Assembly: GCA_018714965.1 (NCBI GenBank)
Contig: DVML01000013.1
Coordinates: 1-32,616, forward strand
Direction of reading: 5' to 3'
Length of the DNA stretch: 32,616 nucleotides
Source: Fimihabitans intestinipullorum
GTDB lineage: Bacteria > Bacillota_I > Bacilli_A > RF39 > UBA660
Shown in pieces: positions 7,691 to 14,841 of this stretch. Below the pieces are notes generated by a model. It was given only the letters and a program-made list of their open reading frames with translations. It was not told the DNA's origin and made no database searches. The position numbers and the translations under genes are program-made. Every line of letters starts with the position of its first letter. Position 1 is the stretch's first letter.

Positions 7691-8872
7691 ATGAAAAATC
7701 AAGAGAAAAAGAAAAAAAATATAAAACAAGGTATTATTTTATCCCTACTTATTTTTATCATTATCATCTTTGCCGTTATCTATTTCCGTAGTCCTTCATT
7801 TCAACTATGGAAAAAGGGATATCAATCTAGTGAAATTTCATTAATCGAAAAAAATTTAACGGATGAACAAATATCTGATTTAATCAAGTCAAAACAAAAA
7901 ACATCTATCAAAGATCTAGAAAAACAAAAAGAATTTCAAGTACAAAAGCTATCTTCTTATATTACCTTTGATCAATCCTACCCAAATCAAAAAGCAAATA
8001 AAATCGTAAAAACTGTCAACTTAAATTTACATAAACAAAAAGAATTCGATATCAAAAAATTAGATCGCTACTTTCATTTCTACGAAGTATATCCATCTTT
8101 AGATATAAAACACATTGTAGCTTTGGTCAACCAAGATATCGATCAATTAGAAATAAATGATCCGGATTTCCTACCAAGTGTAATCTCTGAAAAGTATTAT
8201 ATCGAAAATCGTCTTCCAAGATATATCTCTTATCATGATACTTTTCCTTCTCTTGGAGTATCTACCGTAGTACGCCACGTCAATGCGAATTCCGATTACG
8301 ATTATTATACGAATACAACACCATCTGATATCAACGATCAACTTCTCATCTTAGCGAATAAATACACTTATTTAGATGCTAATTATAAACCGGACGACCT
8401 CGTTACAGTCGAAGGTGAATTTATGGTTCGAAAAGAAGTTAGAGATGCATATCAAAAGATGAGTCAACAAGCAACACAAGAAGGACTTTCTTTCCACATG
8501 AATTCTGCATATCGTAGCTATCAATCACAACAACAAGTATATCAAGAATACAAACAAGAATCCGGCCAAGCCTACGCTGACAAGTATGCTTCACGTCCGG
8601 GTTATTCAGAGCATCAAACTGGTCTTGCAATCGATATTACAACTAGAAGAGTTCGTTTCAACTCTTTCGATGAAACAGAAGAATACAAATGGCTACAAGC
8701 ACATGCCCATGAATACGGATTTATTTTGAGATTTCCAAAAGGACTAGAAAAAATCACAGGATATAATTATGAGCCATGGCACTATCGCTACGTTGGTGTT
8801 GAAGCTGCGACAAAAATAAAACAGGAAAATATCACATTTGAAGAATATTATGCATTCTATGTCAACCAATAA
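7691..8872 (+). CDS. VanY/LdcB-like M15 carboxypeptidase with triplicated module, copy 2
   Basis: A 393-residue membrane-anchored M15B zinc carboxypeptidase acting on peptidoglycan stem peptides. I start it at 7691 because AGGTGGTGAT precedes that ATG and a promoter lies just upstream; an in-frame ATG at 7643 overlaps the -35 element. An N-terminal helix spans about 13-32. Three degenerate modules lie at about 86-120, 122-150 and 173-206. The catalytic domain follows: His308 and Asp315 in SEHQTGLAID, Glu361 and His364 in YEPWHYRYVG. It is a paralogue of the 6651 and 11328 genes. The extra modules lengthen the stalk and may bind cell wall or a partner; that role is inference. Confidence 0.92.
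   Translation: MKNQEKKKKNIKQGIILSLLIFIIIIFAVIYFRSPSFQLWKKGYQSSEISLIEKNLTDEQISDLIKSKQKTSIKDLEKQKEFQVQKLSSYITFDQSYPNQKANKIVKTVNLNLHKQKEFDIKKLDRYFHFYEVYPSLDIKHIVALVNQDIDQLEINDPDFLPSVISEKYYIENRLPRYISYHDTFPSLGVSTVVRHVNANSDYDYYTNTTPSDINDQLLILANKYTYLDANYKPDDLVTVEGEFMVRKEVRDAYQKMSQQATQEGLSFHMNSAYRSYQSQQQVYQEYKQESGQAYADKYASRPGYSEHQTGLAIDITTRRVRFNSFDETEEYKWLQAHAHEYGFILRFPKGLEKITGYNYEPWHYRYVGVEAATKIKQENITFEEYYAFYVNQ
7946..8308 (+). repeat. Three degenerate protein-level repeats in the second M15 gene
   Basis: Residues 86-206 contain three related modules of about 35-50 residues, each with a Leu-x-x-Tyr start, an aromatic pair, Tyr/Phe-Pro, then a Val-rich stretch ending in VN: KLSSY...YPNQ...VKTVN, KLDRYFHFYEVYPSLDIKHI...LVN and RLPRYISYHDTFPSLGVSTV...HVN. 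One equivalent copy is in the 6651 product (NLDRYSKY...VVAIVN) and only a remnant (ILVLVN) in the 11328 product. DNA identity between copies is low, so the duplication is old. Confidence 0.7.
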
Positions 8873-8900
8873 AGTATTACAAAATTGTAATGCTTTTTTT
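8871..8900 (+). terminator. Terminator of the second M15 gene
   Basis: A 10-bp stem with one G-T pair (AAGTATTACA/TGTAATGCTT, 8872-8881 with 8886-8895), loop AAAT, then a run of Ts to 8900. Confidence 0.85.
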
Positions 8901-8910
8901 CATTTATGCG

Positions 8911-8919
8911 TGCTATAAT
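8911..8919 (+). promoter_or_regulatory. Extended -10 promoter for the P-type ATPase
   Basis: TGC directly followed by TATAAT (8914-8919); no good -35 box is seen. The predicted start near 8926 gives a leader of about 17 bases containing the strong AAAGGAGG ribosome site. Confidence 0.6.
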
Positions 8920-8942
8920 ATTGATATAAAGGAGGTTAGAAA

Positions 8943-11270
8943 ATGCAACAGGTCGATATCGAACGTGGACTATCTACCGCAGAAGTAGAACGAGCAAAGC
9001 AACAAGGATTATGTAACTATGATACCTCTGTTGCAACAAAAACCATTCCGAGAATCATTCGAGATAATATATTTACTTTATTCAACCTATTAAACTTTGG
9101 TCTCGCAGCTTGTATTTTTATGGTACAAGCATATAAAAATTTACTTTTTTTAGGTGTCGTTATCTGTAACACTATCATTAGTACTGTTCAAGAAATTCAT
9201 GCCAAAAAAGTTGTCGATAAATTATCGATTATCGCTGCTTCTAAAACGACGGCAATTCGAAATGGTAAAAAAGAAATCATCGAAATCAATGAAATCGTCA
9301 TGAATGATATTCTAGAGTTTCATCCTGGGAATCAAGTTGTAACCGACTCTATCATTCGTAGAGGAAGCTGTGAAGTCGATGAATCTTTTATTACCGGAGA
9401 AAGTGACCCTGTATTCAAAAAAGAAGAAGATCTTCTCCTCTCTGGTAGTTTTATCATAAGTGGTCATACCATTGGACAAGTAAAACATGTGGGACTTCAA
9501 AATTACACGGCGACAATTTCCAAAGAGGCAACACAAATAAAGCATACCAAATCTGTTTTGATGGACGCTTTAAATCATATTATTAAAATCGTATCTATCG
9601 CCATCGTCCCTATCGGAATCTTACTCTTTTTAAATCAATCTCAAATCGATGGAAACAGTTTTCGAGATGCAGTCGTAGGAAGTGTTGCTGCAATCATCGG
9701 TATGATTCCTGAAGGTCTAGTTCTTTTAACAAGCACCGTTCTGGCTGTCAGTGTCATTCGCCTTTCTAAGAGAAAAGTGCTCGTTAAAGATCTCTATTGT
9801 ATCGAATCCCTCGCTCGTATCGATACCTTATGCCTAGATAAAACAGGAACACTTACGACAGGAACAATGAAAGTAGTAGACATCTTACCATACAAAAAAA
9901 CAAGCAAAAGTATGTTAGAAAATACAATCAATGCTATGACCACTGTAATGGAAGATAATAATCCTACGATGCTAGCATTGAAAGAAAAGTTTCATAAAAA
10001 AATATATTTTCCTGTGGAAAAACTAATTCCTTTTTCCTCTGATAAAAAATATTCAGGCGTCATTTTTCAAAACAAAGAAACGTATTATATTGGGGCACCA
10101 GAATTTGTTCTAGGAAATGACTATCAGAAAGTAGAACCAATCCTATCCCCTTACCTTTTAGAATATCGTATTCTAGTTGTTACGAAAAAAGAAGGAACTC
10201 GTCAACAAGTTTTAGGCTTTATTCTACTTCAAGATAATATGCGTTCCGATGTTGAAAAGACGCTTACCTATTTTAAAGAACAAGGAGTTTCGATCAAAGT
10301 TATCTCTGGCGACCACGTGAAGACTGTCTCTGGAATTGCAAAACGTGCTGGAATCGAACACTATGATCAATATATCGATATGAGTAAACTCACAACAGAT
10401 GAAGAAATCTATGAAGCTGCGAAAAAATATACTGTCTTCGGACGAGTAAATCCGATTCAAAAGAAAAAGCTAGTGATTGCATTAAAGGAACAAGGGCATT
10501 ACGTTGGTATGACAGGAGATGGAATCAATGACGTTCTCGCTTTAAAAGAAGCAGATTGTAGTATCGCGATGCCAAATGGAAGCGATGCAACTCGTAATAT
10601 TTCACAACTTGTACTATTAGATGGTAATTTCAGTGCGATGCCAAAAGTTGTAGCCGAAGGAAGAAGAACCGTCAACAACATCGAAAACTCAGCTACTCTC
10701 TTCTTGACCAAAACAACATATGCAACAATCCTAGCAGTTCTATTTGTCTTTTTACCAACACAATATCCATTCATACCTATTCAGTTAACTCTAACGAGCG
10801 TTGTTACAATTGGAATTCCATCTTTCGTGTTGGCACTACAGCCAAACAAAAAAAGAATCACTGGTAACTTCTATAAAAACGTATTAAGTAGATCTCTACC
10901 TGCTGCATTAATTGTCGTTACGAATATTATTCTCATTATGATACTAGCAGCAATTTTCCATCTTCCAGATCATCAAGTATCTACATTATGTGTCATGATG
11001 AATGCCGTAACCGGATTCTATCTACTCTTTGAATTATGTAGACCATTTAACAAACTAAAAACAGCAATGTATATTGCCATGATAATCCTATTTGTTTTAC
11101 AAGTAATCTTCTTAAAAGAACTATATAGTCTATCCTTTATTCATTCACACATGCTCGTAATTCTAATTGGGTTATCAACGCTGACCATCATTTTATTTCA
11201 GGCACTAAATAAACTAATTTATAATAATATTACAAAATATTTAAAAATTGACAATCGAATCTCTTCTTAG
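8943..11270 (+). CDS. Cation-translocating P-type ATPase, CtpE-like
   Basis: Predicted ATP-driven cation pump in the cytoplasmic membrane, 775 residues. Motifs in order: actuator loop TGES (151-154), PEGL in membrane helix 4 (256-259), phosphorylation motif DKTGTLT with Asp299, and the hinge MTGDGIND (523-530). Membrane helices lie near 42-62, 66-82, 212-230, 243-272 and in the C-terminal third (about 585-765). No N-terminal metal-binding CxxC domain and no CPC motif, which argues against a copper/zinc P1B pump. PEGL and the short nucleotide domain resemble CtpE-type ATPases, for which calcium uptake has been proposed; the ion here is inferred. The start is set by AAAGGAGG. It sits between two M15 genes with its own promoter and terminator. 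Confidence 0.9.
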   Translation: MQQVDIERGLSTAEVERAKQQGLCNYDTSVATKTIPRIIRDNIFTLFNLLNFGLAACIFMVQAYKNLLFLGVVICNTIISTVQEIHAKKVVDKLSIIAASKTTAIRNGKKEIIEINEIVMNDILEFHPGNQVVTDSIIRRGSCEVDESFITGESDPVFKKEEDLLLSGSFIISGHTIGQVKHVGLQNYTATISKEATQIKHTKSVLMDALNHIIKIVSIAIVPIGILLFLNQSQIDGNSFRDAVVGSVAAIIGMIPEGLVLLTSTVLAVSVIRLSKRKVLVKDLYCIESLARIDTLCLDKTGTLTTGTMKVVDILPYKKTSKSMLENTINAMTTVMEDNNPTMLALKEKFHKKIYFPVEKLIPFSSDKKYSGVIFQNKETYYIGAPEFVLGNDYQKVEPILSPYLLEYRILVVTKKEGTRQQVLGFILLQDNMRSDVEKTLTYFKEQGVSIKVISGDHVKTVSGIAKRAGIEHYDQYIDMSKLTTDEEIYEAAKKYTVFGRVNPIQKKKLVIALKEQGHYVGMTGDGINDVLALKEADCSIAMPNGSDATRNISQLVLLDGNFSAMPKVVAEGRRTVNNIENSATLFLTKTTYATILAVLFVFLPTQYPFIPIQLTLTSVVTIGIPSFVLALQPNKKRITGNFYKNVLSRSLPAALIVVTNIILIMILAAIFHLPDHQVSTLCVMMNAVTGFYLLFELCRPFNKLKTAMYIAMIILFVLQVIFLKELYSLSFIHSHMLVILIGLSTLTIILFQALNKLIYNNITKYLKIDNRISS

Positions 11271-11282
11271 AGATTCTTTTTT
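11257..11282 (+). terminator. Terminator of the P-type ATPase gene
   Basis: An 8-bp perfect stem (GAATCTCT/AGAGATTC), 4-base loop and six Ts. The TAG stop codon spans the loop and 3' arm. Confidence 0.88.
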
Positions 11283-11288
11283 ATGAAA

Positions 11289-11317
11289 TCAACATTGCAA
11301 CCTGCATATATTATAAT
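11289..11317 (+). promoter_or_regulatory. Promoter for the third M15 gene
   Basis: TCAACA (11289-11294), 17-base spacer, TATAAT (11312-11317). The -10 box ends only 10 bases before the ATG at 11328, so transcription would start about 4 bases before the start codon, inside or past the Shine-Dalgarno-like AGGTG: a nearly leaderless mRNA unless another promoter is used. Confidence 0.5.
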
Positions 11318-11327
11318 AGGTGAAAAT

Positions 11328-11990
11328 ATGAAAGAGAAAACTTTTAAAAAAGCAGTTTATATCGTCCTATTTATTCTCATTGTCATCTTTTTTACAAAAG
11401 ATTGCGATTTCTTTTTCGGATTTTATAAAAATATTCGCCAAATAACAAATCCAGATGATATTCTAGTTTTAGTAAATAAAAATAATAAGCTAAGCGAAGA
11501 CTATATACCAAAAGATTTAGAGGCAATTGATATCAACTACGCAATGGAAGAAAAATACGTAAGAAAAGAAGTCAAATCAGCCTTTGAAGCGCTTGCAAAA
11601 AAAGCCAAAGAAGAAGGATATCAAATTGTAGCTGTCAGTGCTTTTCGCTCTTATTCCTATCAAGATGAACTATATCACTCCTATGTAAAAACAAGTGGAA
11701 AAGCATATGCTGACAGATGTAGTGCGAGGCCTGGACACTCAGAACATCAAACAGGACTTGCAATCGATGTCATGGGAGAAAATCAAGATTATAACAAATT
11801 TGCTGAAACCAAAGAGTTTCAATGGATGCTAAAGCATGCTCACGAATATGGCTTTATTCTGAGATATCCTGAAAAATTCGAAGATGTCACAGGATTTAAA
11901 TACGAACCATGGCACTACCGCTACGTTGGAATCGATGCTGCGAAAAAAATCAAAGAAAAAAATACATGCCTAGAACTTTATCTACACTAA
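11328..11990 (+). CDS. VanY/LdcB-like M15 carboxypeptidase, short copy 3
   Basis: A 220-residue M15B zinc carboxypeptidase, the shortest of three paralogues. I start it at 11328, after AGGTGAAAAT; an in-frame ATG at 11283 lies upstream of the probable -10 box. It has one N-terminal helix (about 8-23), almost no stalk, and a complete catalytic domain: SEHQTGLAID with His140 and Asp147, and YEPWHYRYVG with Glu193 and His196. Only a remnant of the stalk module remains (ILVLVN, 45-50), so the active site should sit close to the membrane. Predicted role: trimming of peptidoglycan stem peptides. No convincing terminator is seen after it. Confidence 0.9.
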   Translation: MKEKTFKKAVYIVLFILIVIFFTKDCDFFFGFYKNIRQITNPDDILVLVNKNNKLSEDYIPKDLEAIDINYAMEEKYVRKEVKSAFEALAKKAKEEGYQIVAVSAFRSYSYQDELYHSYVKTSGKAYADRCSARPGHSEHQTGLAIDVMGENQDYNKFAETKEFQWMLKHAHEYGFILRYPEKFEDVTGFKYEPWHYRYVGIDAAKKIKEKNTCLELYLH

Positions 11991-12043
11991 CATCTTTTTT
12001 CTCTCGCCTAAGGCAAATAACATATGCACAAATGAACTTACAT

Positions 12044-12052
12044 CATAAGATA
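12044..12052 (+). promoter_or_regulatory. Possible sigma-K-like -10 element before the CotD-like gene
   Basis: CATAAGATA matches the CATAnnnTA pattern of sporulation sigma-K promoters. The expected AC-type -35 is ambiguous (the nearest AC is about 14 bases upstream, slightly short). No sigma-A-like promoter is obvious in this 80-base gap. The element is short and could be chance. Confidence 0.25.
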
Positions 12053-12074
12053 CATTAGGTAAGGGGGAAAAAAT

Positions 12075-12365
12075 ATGTTTAACAAACGTTGCTGTGACCG
12101 TCAGAATATGGGGTGCTGCATGCCGATGAACTGTGGTTGTCAAAGTCAACCAATCATCGAACCATGCATCAATAAATGTGTAGAACGTGAATTCTGTCAT
12201 CAAGTTCCACACGTATGCCCAATTCATACGCACGTAATTAACCGTCACATTTATCAACACACATACACACCACAATACTCAACTTCTGAAGAAAATCAAG
12301 TAATTAACATCGATAACGGTAGTTGCCAAGGACTTGCGAATAATCGTCCGTTCGGTCAATTTTAA
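12075..12365 (+). CDS. CotD-like Cys/His-rich spore coat protein
   Basis: A 96-residue protein rich in Cys (about 11) and His, with no signal peptide. The first 45 residues contain paired cysteines (CC, CGC, CxxxC); residues 63-85 contain HTHVINRHIYQHTYTP, resembling the His/Tyr-rich core of the Bacillus inner-coat protein CotD. Family membership is inferred from composition and this block. If correct, it is assembled into the spore coat in the mother cell. AAGGGGG (12061-12067) is a strong ribosome site seven bases before the ATG. An antisense frame over the same stretch has no comparable start. Alternative: a small metal-binding protein. It is convergent with the zinc-ribbon gene. Confidence 0.7.
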   Translation: MFNKRCCDRQNMGCCMPMNCGCQSQPIIEPCINKCVEREFCHQVPHVCPIHTHVINRHIYQHTYTPQYSTSEENQVINIDNGSCQGLANNRPFGQF

Positions 12366-12378
12366 TTAAAACATAATA

Positions 12379-12410
12379 AAAAATAGGCACATATTATCGT
12401 GTCTATTTTT
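12379..12410. terminator. Bidirectional terminator between convergent genes
   Basis: A 12-bp stem with one G-T pair (AAAAATAGGCAC/GTGTCTATTTTT) and an 8-base loop, flanked by A/T runs, can end transcription of the CotD-like gene (+) and of the zinc-ribbon gene (-). Confidence 0.8.
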
Positions 12411-12432
12411 TATTTTTATTCTAATATATCGA

Positions 12433-12678
12433 TTATTCTCCACCAAACACATCGAAAATTTCTCCGAGAAATGATTCTCTTCTCTTTTTTGGAGCTTTTT
12501 CTCTATGAGAGCTTACCTCTCTTGCTTGCGGTTCTTGATAAATTTCAGACTTTTCTATGATCTTTTCTAATTCTCCTCGATCAAGCCAAATTCCTCGACA
12601 CTCAGGACAATAGTCGATCTCTACACCCTTTTTTTCTGACATTAATAAAGTAACATCTTTACAAACTGGACACTTCAT
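12433..12678 (-). CDS. Small TFIIB-type zinc-ribbon protein
   Basis: An 81-residue protein with a zf-TFIIB-like ribbon at the N-terminus: CPVC and CPEC pairs, then the family signature GIWLDRGELEKI (about 29-40). The rest is charged and ends with a hydrophobic patch (FLGEIFDVFGG). Members are widespread and not functionally defined. I take the second in-frame ATG (12678) because the first ATG at 12684 lies one base from AGGAGG, whereas the second has the normal seven-base gap. Its own promoter overlaps the 3' end of ffh. Confidence 0.8.
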   Translation of the reverse strand: MKCPVCKDVTLLMSEKKGVEIDYCPECRGIWLDRGELEKIIEKSEIYQEPQAREVSSHREKAPKKRRESFLGEIFDVFGGE

Positions 12679-12702
12679 CTGCATGCCTCCTTTTCTAACT
12701 AT

Positions 12703-12731
12703 ATCATAACATTAAAATATTTTACGATCAA
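12703..12731 (-). promoter_or_regulatory. Promoter of the zinc-ribbon gene
   Basis: On the minus strand: TTGATC (12726-12731), 17-base spacer ending in TGT, TATGAT (12703-12708), that is, a -35 box plus an extended -10. The predicted leader is about 18 bases. Confidence 0.65.
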
Positions 12732-12733
12732 TC

Positions 12734-14041
12734 TTAAAACGGCATTTTAAAGTTACCACTTCTCATTTGTTTCATCATAACTTTCATCTGATCAAATTGT
12801 TTTAATAATCGATTTACTTCTTCGACGCTTCTACCACTTCCAGCAGCAACTCTTTTTTTACGAGATGCTTTCATAATATCAGGATTTCTTCTTTCTTGTG
12901 GTGTCATCGACAAAATGATTGCTTCCACATGTGCTAAATCTTTCGGATCAATTTTAACTTTATTCAATCCCATTTTAGAAGCACCTGGTATCATCTTTAT
13001 GAGATTCTCCAAAGGGCCTAACTTTTTCACTTGTTTCATATATCCAAGAAAATCTTCTAAGTCAAATTTTCCCTTTTGCAATCTCTCCGCTGATTTTTTA
13101 GCTTCCTCTTGATCTAATACTTCTTCTGCTTTCTCGATAAGGCCCATAAAGTCTCCCATACCGAGAATACGACTTGCCATTCTCTCTGGATCGAATGCTT
13201 CTAATCCATCCATTTTTTCACTGACACCGATCATCTTGATTGGCACATTTGTCAAATGACGAATAGACAATGCTGCTCCACCACGTGTGTCACCATCTAA
13301 CTTCGTTAAAACTGCTCCCGTTAAAGGAAGTTGCTCATTAAATCCTGTAATAACGTTGATGGCATCTTGTCCTGTCATACTATCGACGACAAGTAAAATT
13401 TCATTTGGATGTACTGCCTCATTGATATTTTTTAATTCATCCATCAATGTTTCATCGATGTGAAGACGACCCGCCGTATCGATCAATACATAATTAAATC
13501 CATTCTCTTTCGCATATGCGATTGCATTCTTAGAAATTTGTACAGGATCTCCTTTTCCTTCACTATAAACTTCGATATTAAGTTCTTTTCCAAGTTGCTT
13601 CAACTGTTCGATTGCAGCTGGACGATATACGTCACATGCTACTAACAATGGTTTTCTAGCATGTTTTTTTCTTAGAAAATTAGCTAGCTTTCCAATTGTC
13701 GTCGTCTTACCAGACCCTTGTAATCCGACAAGCATCAAAATAGCAGGGTTGCCATTTACGATCAAATCTTCTTTTTCTCCACCAAGTAATTCAACTAATT
13801 CATCTTTGACAATCTTGATAAATAACTCACTTGGTTTCAAACTTTTCTGTACTTCTTCTCCTAATGCTTTTTCTTTTACATTAGCAATAAATTCTTTTAC
13901 TACTTTGTAGTTAACATCAGCTTCTAAAAGTGCTAATCTAAGTTCTCTTGTAATCTCACCGATATTTTCCTCAGTGATCTTACCATATCCTTTCATTTTA
14001 TGAATCGCATTCTGTAATCGATCTCCTAAGTTTTCAAACAT
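12734..14041 (-). CDS. ffh: Signal recognition particle GTPase Ffh
   Basis: Protein subunit of the signal recognition particle; binds signal sequences and 4.5S/6S RNA and delivers ribosomes to FtsY at the membrane. The 435-residue length is standard. N domain about 1-90; G domain with GLQGSGKT (106-113), DTAGR (188-192) and TKLDG (246-250); Met-rich M domain from about 300, including the RNA-binding SGRSVEEVNRLL helix (402-413) and Met-rich tail. The usual Bacillota neighbour ylxM is absent; the gene upstream, 21 bases away, is a zinc-ribbon membrane protein, so ffh is probably read from the promoter at 14771-14799. No clear terminator is seen at its 3' end. Confidence 0.98.
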   Translation of the reverse strand: MFENLGDRLQNAIHKMKGYGKITEENIGEITRELRLALLEADVNYKVVKEFIANVKEKALGEEVQKSLKPSELFIKIVKDELVELLGGEKEDLIVNGNPAILMLVGLQGSGKTTTIGKLANFLRKKHARKPLLVACDVYRPAAIEQLKQLGKELNIEVYSEGKGDPVQISKNAIAYAKENGFNYVLIDTAGRLHIDETLMDELKNINEAVHPNEILLVVDSMTGQDAINVITGFNEQLPLTGAVLTKLDGDTRGGAALSIRHLTNVPIKMIGVSEKMDGLEAFDPERMASRILGMGDFMGLIEKAEEVLDQEEAKKSAERLQKGKFDLEDFLGYMKQVKKLGPLENLIKMIPGASKMGLNKVKIDPKDLAHVEAIILSMTPQERRNPDIMKASRKKRVAAGSGRSVEEVNRLLKQFDQMKVMMKQMRSGNFKMPF

Positions 14042-14062
14042 ATTCTCACCTTTTCTATTATA

Positions 14063-14752
14063 TCATTGTTGTTTTTTCCATTTTTCTCGTTTTCCATCAA
14101 CTACTACTTCGGCACTCTTTTTCTCTTCATTATAAGATACTCGAGCGATATTTGTATTTTTTTCAAACATTGGCATGCCATTAATTTTAGCCTCTTTCGA
14201 TTTCATTGTCACAACATATTGTTTCTTTTTCTTATCGTACTCCATCTTGTAAGTTCCTTTATAGTACTCTCTTTTCATAGCATTGACAACTTCGTAATTT
14301 CCATCACGATCAAATTCGTAAATATCATTTCCACTCGACTTCCATGTTCCGATTATAAATGGCAATCGGCTTTCACAAATTTGATACCATATAAACGCTC
14401 CTAAAATAAGTGTTGCAACACAGATAAAAACACCAACCGCATTGTTTTTTCCAGGTCGTTTTTGACCGATGACATATAAAACAATTGCAACGACTACAAT
14501 AATTAAACTAAGTATAAAAAAAACCATTTGATAACGTCCTACGATCATAAACAACATGGCAAATACAGATACAATAACGGAAGCAATCGTAAAAGGATTT
14601 GACTTTGTTACACGGTAATCCTCCTCGTGAAACACTTTAGAATGATTATACACTTGTGTTGTATATTGCTTTTTCTCTACAATATCCACTCCACAATTCG
14701 GACAAATTCTAGCGCCATAAGGTAGTTCATGGCCACATTTTTCACATTTCAT
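14063..14752 (-). CDS. Zinc-ribbon membrane protein with lipocalin-like C-terminus
   Basis: A 229-residue protein starting at 14752, where GGAGGGG precedes the ATG; an in-frame ATG at 14779 lies inside the -10 element. The N-terminal zinc ribbon is complete (Cys3, Cys6, Cys17, Cys20). Three membrane helices follow (about 54-71, 76-96, 105-124). The last 95 residues, probably outside the membrane, contain IIGTWKSSGNDIYEF and DGNYEV, resembling small lipocalin-like beta domains that begin with GTW. Function unknown. It is the first gene of a two-gene unit with ffh, suggesting a possible but unproven link with membrane protein insertion. Confidence 0.8.
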   Translation of the reverse strand: MKCEKCGHELPYGARICPNCGVDIVEKKQYTTQVYNHSKVFHEEDYRVTKSNPFTIASVIVSVFAMLFMIVGRYQMVFFILSLIIVVVAIVLYVIGQKRPGKNNAVGVFICVATLILGAFIWYQICESRLPFIIGTWKSSGNDIYEFDRDGNYEVVNAMKREYYKGTYKMEYDKKKKQYVVTMKSKEAKINGMPMFEKNTNIARVSYNEEKKSAEVVVDGKREKWKKQQ

Positions 14753-14770
14753 AACTACCCCTCCTATATC

Positions 14771-14799
14771 ATTATACAATCTATTGCTTGTTCAATCAA
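14771..14799 (-). promoter_or_regulatory. Promoter of the zinc-ribbon/ffh unit
   Basis: On the minus strand: TTGATT (14794-14799), 17-base spacer, TATAAT (14771-14776). The leader is about 12 bases, starting just before GGAGGGG. Confidence 0.75.
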
Positions 14800-14813
14800 G
14801 TAATAGAAGCAGA

Positions 14814-14841
14814 TAAAAAAAGAAGGAATTTTATCCCTTCT
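14814..14841 (-). terminator. Terminator of the arginine operon
   Basis: On the minus strand: stem AGAAGG...CCTTCT (six pairs plus one beyond a mismatch; 14821-14841) followed by seven Ts. It contains the end of the last gene's stop codon and closes the arginine operon. Confidence 0.8.

Noticed and set aside
11982..12275. Minus-strand frame over the CotD-like gene
   Set aside because: The plus-strand frame has a strong AAGGGGG ribosome site and a family-like Cys/His composition; the minus-strand frame has no ribosome site and overlaps the end of the third M15 gene.
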